NCBI GenBank assembly: GCA_026983855.1
Contig: JALSTE010000786.1
Location: 1 to 6,874 of the forward strand
Length of the DNA stretch: 6,874 nucleotides
Source: Acidimicrobiia bacterium
GTDB taxonomy: Bacteria; Actinomycetota; Acidimicrobiia; Acidimicrobiales; Poriferisodalaceae
Reading direction: 5' to 3'
The position numbers and the translations under genes are program-made. The notes under the pieces were generated by a model, which saw only the letters and a program-made list of their open reading frames with translations, did not search any database and was not told the origin of the DNA. Of this stretch, positions 1-4,850 are shown piece after piece. How positions within the stretch are numbered: the stretch's first letter is position 1; each line of letters starts with the position of its first letter.

Positions 1-2
1 TG

Positions 3-650
3 CTGACCGTCGTGGTCTCCCTCCTGGTCCCGACCCCCGCCGGTGCCCAGGTCTGCTTCGACGGGGTGGGCAACGAGGTCCCCTGTCCCACCGACCCCAC
101 CACCACGGTGCCGGTGACCACGGTGCCGGTCACGACCGTACCCACCACCACGACGTCGACCACGACCACGTCGAGCACCACGACGTCGAGCACGACCACG
201 ACGACCGCGGCCCCGTCCACGACCACCACCCGGGTGAGAACCACCACCACCCGGGTGCGCAACACCACGACCACGGCGGCACCCACGACGACCACCACCA
301 CGACCACCGTTCCCCCGGTGACGGTGGCCGTGGAGGACGGTACGACCCTCCCCTCCACCACCGGCGCCGACTCGGCAACGACGGTCCCGTCAACGGAGTC
401 GACGACCACGACCGGCGCCGACCGGGCTGACGGCATCGGGTCCAGCGAACCGTCCTCCACCGATCAGGAGGCCGGGGGGGTGGTGGCCGTACCCGGTGGT
501 CCCTCATCGGGACCGCCCTCGGCGGGGGGATCCTCCTCGGCGATCATCTGGGTGATCCTCATCGTGCTCAACATGGGCATGATCCTGGCCGTGGCCGTGA
601 GGCGGAGAATCCGCCGGTTGGCCATGATCGGTCCGGCGGAGGGAATCTGA
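3..650 (+). CDS. Threonine-rich secreted, C-terminally membrane-anchored protein (5'-truncated by window edge)
   Basis: The frame is open to the left edge. The first usable start in the window (GTG at 12) would leave only a stub of a signal peptide, so the true start probably lies upstream. Residues are numbered from that GTG. A hydrophobic stretch ending in PAGA-Q (about 8-13) looks like the end of a signal peptide. A short segment with two cysteines (C15, C25) follows, then a long Thr/Ser/Pro run (about 27-135); 58 of 212 residues are Thr. After a Gly/Ser/Pro linker there is one membrane span (about 177-196) and a basic tail (RRRIRR). I infer a type I membrane protein with a mucin-like extracellular stalk, possibly O-glycosylated. 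No catalytic domain is visible, and any globular head would have to lie in the short cysteine segment or upstream. The function is unknown. The C-rich/T-poor plus strand fits coding for ACC/ACG threonines, and the opposite-strand open frame here is a compositional shadow. Confidence 0.75.
   Translation: MTVVVSLLVPTPAGAQVCFDGVGNEVPCPTDPTTTVPVTTVPVTTVPTTTTSTTTTSSTTTSSTTTTTAAPSTTTTRVRTTTTRVRNTTTTAAPTTTTTTTTVPPVTVAVEDGTTLPSTTGADSATTVPSTESTTTTGADRADGIGSSEPSSTDQEAGGVVAVPGGPSSGPPSAGGSSSAIIWVILIVLNMGMILAVAVRRRIRRLAMIGPAEGI
102..321 (+). repeat. Low-complexity threonine-codon repeats
   Basis: Short degenerate tandem repeats lie inside the Thr-rich gene. A 15-bp unit encoding TTVPV starts at 102 and is repeated at 117, with a partial third copy from 132. 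A 21-bp unit encoding TTTTRVR occupies 219-239 and 240-260. The rest is runs of ACC/ACG codons. Such tracts change length easily by slippage, so stalk length may differ between strains (inference). Confidence 0.75.
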
Positions 651-703
651 GGCCGGGTCGGTTCCGTCTTGACCTCGGGGATCCGTGGTCCTCGCCGACC
701 GCC

Positions 704-718
704 TAGCCTCGGGTCATC
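704..718 (+). promoter_or_regulatory. Possible -10 element of a leaderless promoter for the M24 peptidase gene
   Basis: The hexamer TAGCCT at 704-709 fits the actinobacterial -10 pattern TANNNT and ends 9 bases before the ATG at 719. Transcription starting 6-9 bases downstream would begin at or within a few bases of the start codon, giving a leaderless mRNA. This fits the lack of any Shine-Dalgarno-like sequence before this ATG. No convincing -35 box sits at normal spacing; TTGACC at 669-674 resembles one but is about 29 bases from the hexamer. This is a weak, motif-only call. Confidence 0.3.
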
Positions 719-1849
719 ATGGATACCTCAGTCCCGGCCGAAGCCGACGTGGAGTCGATGCTGGCGGCCCGAATGACCCGGGTCCGGAACCGGATGGTCA
801 CCGTGGGCGTGGACGCCCTGGTCCTGTCCGTGGGGGCCGACCTGCCCTATCTCACCGGTTACCGGGCCATGCCCCTCGAACGCCTGACGGCCCTGGTGGT
901 CACCCGTGACCGTCCCCCGGTGCTCATGGTGCCGGTTCTGGAGGCACCACGGGTGACGCCCCATCCCCGGGTGTTCGTCGTCGAGACCTGGATGGAGACC
1001 CAGGACCCGGTGTCGCTGGTGGCGGCGGCCCTGGGGGACTCACGCCGGGTGGCGGTCGGGGACACCATGTGGGCCCGGTTCCTGGTCGAACTCCTGGCCC
1101 TGCGACCCGGACTCGAGTTGATTCGGTCGGCGGAGGTGATGTCACCCCTTCGGGCCGTCAAGGACCCCGCCGAGATCGAGGCCCTGCGTCGGGCCGGGGC
1201 GGCGGCGGACCGGGTGGGGCGGGCCCTGCAGAACGGGGAGATCCCCCTGGTGGGACGTACCGAGGCCGAGGTCTCCGCCGAACTCGGCGATCGTCTCCTC
1301 CGCGAGGGTCACGAGAGGGTGAACTTCGCCATCGTCGCCGCCGGTGAGAACGCCGCCAGCCCCCACCACCATCCCGGCGACCGGATCATCGAACCGGGGG
1401 AGGTGGTCCTGTGTGACTTCGGGGGGACCATGGACGGCTACTGCTCCGACATCACCCGCTGTGTCCACACCGGTGAACCCCCGGCGGAGTTCCGGGAGCT
1501 GTACTCGCTGCTGCTGGAGGCCCAGCGGGCAGCGGTGGCGTCGGTGCGCCCCGGGGTCTCGTGCGAGTCCATCGACCGGGTCGCCCGGGACATCATCACC
1601 GCCGGCGGCCACGGCCCCCACTTCATCCACCGCACGGGTCACGGCATCGGTCTGGAGGAGCATGAGGATCCCTACATCGTGGAGGGTAACGCCGAGCCCG
1701 TCGTGGTCGGACACGCCTTCAGCATCGAGCCCGGTATCTACGTTCCCGGCCGCTGGGGGGCCCGCCTGGAGGACATCGTGGTCGTTGGCCCCGAGGGGGC
1801 CGATCCCCTGAATCACATCGATCACGAGCTGGTGGTCGTCGAGAACTGA
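719..1849 (+). CDS. M24-family metallopeptidase (Xaa-Pro aminopeptidase / prolidase-like)
   Basis: This 376-residue cytoplasmic protein has the two-domain layout of Xaa-Pro peptidases: a creatinase-type N-terminal domain (about 15-145) and a pita-bread catalytic domain (about 150-372). All five expected metal ligands are present: D233 in CDFGG, D244 in YCSDITR, H308 in RTGHGIG, E337 in SIEPGIY and E351 in RLEDI. The substrate-pocket histidines in SPHHHPG (H216) and EEHEDP (H315) are also kept. It should therefore be an active dinuclear-metal enzyme cleaving peptides next to proline. Sequence alone does not separate aminopeptidase P from prolidase or a non-proline relative. ATG 719 is the first start after an in-frame TAG at 704, so the N-terminus cannot extend further. 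No signal peptide is seen. Its TGA shares one base with the ATG of the next gene, suggesting co-translation with the membrane protein. Confidence 0.93.
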   Translation: MDTSVPAEADVESMLAARMTRVRNRMVTVGVDALVLSVGADLPYLTGYRAMPLERLTALVVTRDRPPVLMVPVLEAPRVTPHPRVFVVETWMETQDPVSLVAAALGDSRRVAVGDTMWARFLVELLALRPGLELIRSAEVMSPLRAVKDPAEIEALRRAGAAADRVGRALQNGEIPLVGRTEAEVSAELGDRLLREGHERVNFAIVAAGENAASPHHHPGDRIIEPGEVVLCDFGGTMDGYCSDITRCVHTGEPPAEFRELYSLLLEAQRAAVASVRPGVSCESIDRVARDIITAGGHGPHFIHRTGHGIGLEEHEDPYIVEGNAEPVVVGHAFSIEPGIYVPGRWGARLEDIVVVGPEGADPLNHIDHELVVVEN

Positions 1850-2703
1850 TGGATCTGCAGGCGGCGACGGTTCTCCTCCAATGGTCCACCGGGGGACTGT
1901 TCTTCCTCTGGATCACCACCCGCCGGCGTGAGGTGGGCCTCGGGTACGGCTGGCTCATGCGTCTGGTCTACCTGGTGATCGCGGCCGGGTCCCTGGCGGT
2001 GGGTCTGCGCTACGGCACCGTGTGGGGCAGGGAGGGGGCCACCATGGTCCTGATCGCGGTGACCCTGTACTCACTGGCCCAGTCCGTGGTCCGGCGGGGG
2101 GCGGGGGTCTCGGGTCACCGGGCCGAGCACGACCGCCGTACCGAGAGGGTGGCGGCCATGACCGGCATCGACCGGGCCGAACGCGTCGACAACGCCACGG
2201 GAGCCGAGTTCGAGCCCCGCCTGGATCTGGTGGGACCCGTGGTGGGGTTGGTGGGTCTGGTGGCCGCCGGCCTGGCCGCCGGTGATCCGGCCTGGTTGTC
2301 CGTGGCCCGCACCGTCGTGGGTGCGGCCTTCCTCGGGGCGGTGTCCGACGCCATGCTGCTGGGTCACTGGTACCTGGTGCAGCCCGGCCTCAAACGGGCG
2401 GCACTCGTGGAGCTGGTGCGCTGGCTGGGTTGGATATGGCCCCTGGAGGTGGGTCTCCTGCTGCTACCCCCGGGAATGGTCTCGGTCTGGAACGGAACCA
2501 TCGACGACTCCTACGGCGGCATCCTGGGCTGGTTCTGGGGGGCGAGCGCCCTCACCACCATCGTGCTCGTGTTCGTCACCCGGGCGGCCCTCAGGGAGAG
2601 GTACTACTCGGCGGTGATGGCCGCCACCGGGCTGCTGTACCTGGCCATCCTCACCGCTTTCGGCACCGATCTCGTGGCCCGGGCCGTGTTGGCCGGGGCC
2701 TGA
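1849..2703 (+). CDS. Uncharacterised polytopic membrane protein (about 8 spans)
   Basis: I do not recognise the family. The 284-residue protein has hydrophobic segments at about 4-22, 34-53, 63-81, 125-144, 150-175, 186-206, 222-245 and 253-272, consistent with eight spans. A charged loop of some 40 residues (about 82-123), rich in Arg, Asp and Glu, splits it into three plus five spans. The most distinctive motif is GHWYLVQPGL (172-181), at the end of span 5, with D167 just before it; a Trp-rich patch WLGWIWPLE lies at 192-200. Polar or aromatic residues at membrane boundaries could bind a ligand or cofactor, but too few histidines are in place to call it a cytochrome. The ATG overlaps the upstream peptidase stop codon by one base (TGATG), so translation is probably coupled, with only a weak GAG before it. 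A role in peptide uptake or export is possible from context alone and is not shown by sequence. Confidence 0.82.
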   Translation: MDLQAATVLLQWSTGGLFFLWITTRRREVGLGYGWLMRLVYLVIAAGSLAVGLRYGTVWGREGATMVLIAVTLYSLAQSVVRRGAGVSGHRAEHDRRTERVAAMTGIDRAERVDNATGAEFEPRLDLVGPVVGLVGLVAAGLAAGDPAWLSVARTVVGAAFLGAVSDAMLLGHWYLVQPGLKRAALVELVRWLGWIWPLEVGLLLLPPGMVSVWNGTIDDSYGGILGWFWGASALTTIVLVFVTRAALRERYYSAVMAATGLLYLAILTAFGTDLVARAVLAGA

Positions 2704-2706
2704 CCC
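2665..2706. repeat. Direct repeat copy 1 (3' end of the membrane-protein gene)
   Basis: This 42-bp segment encodes the last residues of the membrane protein (TDLVARAVLAGA plus stop) and the next three bases. It recurs 121 bp downstream at 2786-2827 with 4 mismatches by eye; the first 22 bases are identical. Copy 1 is the coding one. Confidence 0.85.
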
Positions 2707-2772
2707 CTCGGTCCCTCCCCATCCGGCGTTCACACTCGGCGGGCCGCGCCGACGGGGGCCCGGCGAAGAGCG

Positions 2773-2788
2773 GGTCATGATCATGACC
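2773..2788. promoter_or_regulatory. Perfect 16-bp palindrome in the convergent spacer
   Basis: GGTCATGATCATGACC is identical to its own reverse complement, centred between 2780 and 2781. It lies 70 bp past the stop of the plus-strand membrane gene and 54 bp before the stop of the minus-strand tag gene, and its last three bases overlap the second repeat copy. A two-fold symmetric protein-binding site is one reading. Another is a 6-bp stem with a GATC loop, readable as a hairpin from either direction. No T-run follows on either strand, so it is not a standard intrinsic terminator. It is AT-richer than its surroundings. Confidence 0.4.
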
Positions 2789-2827
2789 GATCTCGTGGCC
2801 CGGGCCGCGTGGGCGGGGGCCCGACCC
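2786..2827. repeat. Direct repeat copy 2 (non-coding, diverged)
   Basis: This is a near-copy of 2665-2706 within the spacer between the convergent genes. One mismatch turns the stop TGA into CGA. The copy follows two ATGs (2777, 2783), so a tiny frame reading MIMTDLVARAAWAGARP and continuing to about 2901 exists. That frame has no ribosome binding site and runs antisense into the end of tag, so I do not call a gene. It looks like the remnant of a short duplication of the upstream gene's end. Confidence 0.75.
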
Positions 2828-2841
2828 GGGGGACAGCGTCC

Positions 2842-3480
2842 TCAGGGGCGGCCGGGGCGATCGAGTCCGGCCCGGAGGTCGTCCACCACGGAGCGGACGT
2901 GACAGCCGGGGGCGTGATCGTTGACCAGTCCCATGGCCTGCATGAAGGCATAGGCGGTGGTGGGCCCGACGAACCGCCAGCCCCGACGCTTGAGATCACG
3001 GGCCAGGGCCACCGATTCCGTCGTGGTGGCGGTCGGGGCCCACTCCTGGGGATCCGGCTCCCGGTTTGGGGGGCACCGCTCGGGTTCCCATGACCAGAAG
3101 TAGGCGGCCAGGGATCCGAACTCGTCGATCACCTCCAGGGCCCGGGAGGCGTTGTTCACCGCGGCGGTGATCTTGCCCCGGTGGCGGATGATCCCGGCGT
3201 CGTTCATCAGGCGTTCCACGTCGTGGTGGTCGAAGCGGGCCACGGCGGCGGGATCGAACCCGGCGAAGGCGGAACGGAAGTTCTCCCTCTTGCGCAGGAT
3301 CGTCAGCCAGCTCAGTCCGGACTGGAAGCCCTCGAGGCAGACCTTCTCGAACAGGCGGGTGTCGTCGGTCACCGGTCGGCCCCACTCCAGGTCGTGATAG
3401 GCGATGTAGTCGGGGGAGTCCCCCGCCCAGGAGCAGCGGGTTAGACCGTCGGGGCCCCGGGTGACGGGCACGTCACTCAC
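2842..3480 (-). CDS. tag: DNA-3-methyladenine glycosylase I
   Basis: The 212-residue protein aligns from memory along its length with E. coli Tag (about 187 residues), with about 12 extra residues at the N-terminus and a longer C-terminal tail. It removes 3-methyladenine from alkylated DNA, starting base-excision repair. The zinc-binding set is complete: C16 and H29 near the N-terminus, H189 and C193 near the C-terminus. The residues that hold the damaged base in E. coli (Tyr16, Glu38, Trp46) correspond to Y28, E50 and W58. Signature segments include IAYHDLEWG (26-34), GLSWLTILRKRENF (55-68), DAGIIRHRGKI (94-104) and FMQAMGLVNDH (179-189). The chosen start is GTG at 3480, overlapping the transporter stop codon by 4 bases (GTGA); a second in-frame GTG at 3471 is possible and would not affect the domain. 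The same frame stays open far upstream inside the transporter gene, but that part is Arg/Gly/Pro-rich and unlike any Tag. The 4-bp overlap makes coupled expression with the transporter likely. Confidence 0.95.
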   Translation of the reverse strand: MSDVPVTRGPDGLTRCSWAGDSPDYIAYHDLEWGRPVTDDTRLFEKVCLEGFQSGLSWLTILRKRENFRSAFAGFDPAAVARFDHHDVERLMNDAGIIRHRGKITAAVNNASRALEVIDEFGSLAAYFWSWEPERCPPNREPDPQEWAPTATTTESVALARDLKRRGWRFVGPTTAYAFMQAMGLVNDHAPGCHVRSVVDDLRAGLDRPGRP

Positions 3481-4850
3481 GTCGCCGGCACCGGGGTGGG
3501 GCGTGGGGCCGGTCGACCCGGGATGTTGCGGGTGACGAGAGGTGCCCCCGCCACCGCGGCCACGGCGAGAAAACCCCACCAGATGAGCAGGGCCCGGCCG
3601 GTGGACCATCCCTGTTCGGAACCGAGGGCCACCAGGGCGCCGCCGAGACCGGTTCCCAGAGCGGCACCGACTATGTCCCCCAACTGCAGGGACATGCTGA
3701 TGTGCCCGGCCTCGGCCGCGGTGGACTCCCGGTAGGCCACGACGTTGACCACGCCGAAGGCCAGGCCGATTCCGAAGCCGCCCACGGCCCAGGCGGTCAC
3801 CGCCAGGGCCACCCCCGGGAGGGATCCGCTCAGGGTGGCCAGGAGGACTCCGGTGGCCGAGCCCAGGATGAGGGCACCCGAGACGGCCATCCGTCGCTCG
3901 GGCCAAACCCCGTCGCGTCGGGCCACGGTCCAGGAGCCGACCGTCCAGGCCAGGGCGCCGATGGTCAGGGTCAGACCGGCGGCGGTGGCCGAGGCCCCGT
4001 GGATGTCGGTGAGGGCCAGGGGAATGAAGGCGTCGGTGCCTATGAACACCGTGCTGATGAGGAGCTTCGTGGCCATGGACCCCCCGACCGCACCCCGGGC
4101 GGCCAGGCTTCCCTCGGGTAGGAGCCGAGACAAGCCGCGGACGAGGGCCCACATCCCCGCCCCTCCGACCGGGAGCATGATCCACGGCTCGGGGCGGGAC
4201 AGGCCGACCTGCAGCAGGGCGATGCCCAGGGCCAGCAGTATGGCGTTGTGGGTACCCGCGGTCCGGTCGGGGTCGGGTTCCACCGCCCGGACCCGACTCA
4301 TGGGCAGGTAGGTGAGGGTCAGAGCGACCGCCACCAGGGGGAGGAGGCCGGCGAAGACCCAGCGCCAGTGGAGGTGCTCGGCCACCCAGGCGGCTCCGGC
4401 CGGGGCCACCAGGGCCGGGGCGACCCAGGCGGTGGAGAGAGCGGCGAGTATCCGGGGGCGGCGGGAGTCGTCGAAGGCCAGACCGACCATTCCGTAGGAG
4501 ACCGTCCCCATGACACCGGCCCCGAAACCCTGGACGGCCCGGGTCCCCACCAGCATGGCCATCGACGTGGACAGGGCGGCTCCCACCAGCCCGGCGGCGA
4601 ACACCGACACCCCGAACAGGAGGAGATGGTGGTGGGGCCGCCGTCCCACCTGGTGGCCGGTCATCACGATGCTCACCACCTCGGCCAGGACGAAGGCGCT
4701 GAAGACCGCTCCGTAGAGACTGCGACCTCCCAGCTCGGACTCCACGATCGGCATGGCGGCGACCACGGCCAGGGTGTCGGTGGCCAGGATGGTGACCAGG
4801 AGTATGAGGCCTACGGTCAGGCCCCGGTTGGCCGGGGTCTCACCGGGCAA
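3477..4850 (-). CDS. Major facilitator superfamily transporter (DHA2/EmrB-like drug-efflux type)
   Basis: This 457-residue inner-membrane protein has 12 or more hydrophobic spans. TM1 carries an aspartate (D25, in ATDTLAVVAAMP), resembling the DHA2 pattern at that place. The MFS motif B arginine is present (R104 in RAVQGFG), and HWRWVFAGLLPL (161-172) matches the span-6 entry of EmrB-type exporters. Motif A after TM2 is unusual: in TGHQVGRRP (64-72) the normal Asp-Arg pair reads His-Gln (H66, Q67), followed by three histidines (73-75). Motif C is also weak (VAPALVAPAGA). I infer a proton-coupled exporter; the substrate cannot be told from sequence. The best start is TTG at 4850 inside the last codons of metH (11-bp overlap): later starts such as ATG for M33 would delete TM1. 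No Shine-Dalgarno is seen, which suits translational coupling. It ends by overlapping tag. Confidence 0.88.
   Translation of the reverse strand: MPGETPANRGLTVGLILLVTILATDTLAVVAAMPIVESELGGRSLYGAVFSAFVLAEVVSIVMTGHQVGRRPHHHLLLFGVSVFAAGLVGAALSTSMAMLVGTRAVQGFGAGVMGTVSYGMVGLAFDDSRRPRILAALSTAWVAPALVAPAGAAWVAEHLHWRWVFAGLLPLVAVALTLTYLPMSRVRAVEPDPDRTAGTHNAILLALGIALLQVGLSRPEPWIMLPVGGAGMWALVRGLSRLLPEGSLAARGAVGGSMATKLLISTVFIGTDAFIPLALTDIHGASATAAGLTLTIGALAWTVGSWTVARRDGVWPERRMAVSGALILGSATGVLLATLSGSLPGVALAVTAWAVGGFGIGLAFGVVNVVAYRESTAAEAGHISMSLQLGDIVGAALGTGLGGALVALGSEQGWSTGRALLIWWGFLAVAAVAGAPLVTRNIPGRPAPRPTPVPAT

Noticed and set aside
130..507. Minus-strand open frame rich in Trp, Ser, Arg and Pro opposite the Thr-rich gene
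   Set aside because: The reverse complement of ACC/ACG threonine repeats reads as Trp/Ser/Arg/Gly repeats. The plus-strand frame has a signal-peptide end and a membrane anchor; this one has nothing coherent.
669..709. Full -35/-10 promoter using TTGACC (669-674) and TAGCCT (704-709)
   Set aside because: The gap of about 29 bases is far beyond the usual 16-19, so only the -10-like hexamer is kept, at low confidence.
2704..2841. Bidirectional intrinsic terminator between the convergent genes
   Set aside because: GC-rich palindromes (GGGCCC, GGCCCGGGCC and the 16-bp dyad) are present, but no T-run follows any of them on either strand. GGCCCGGGCC also occurs inside the coding region of the membrane gene.
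2777..2901. Small frame starting MIMTDLVARAAWAG in the second repeat copy
   Set aside because: It has no ribosome binding site and runs antisense into the end of tag. Its similarity to the membrane protein's C-terminus is explained by the DNA duplication.
3481..4185. Upstream extension of the tag frame, which would give a 447-residue protein
   Set aside because: The extension lies wholly within the transporter gene on the same strand in another frame. It is rich in Arg, Gly, Pro and His with no domain, whereas the MFS frame has clear spans and motifs. Tag homology begins only near residue 15 after the GTG at 3480.
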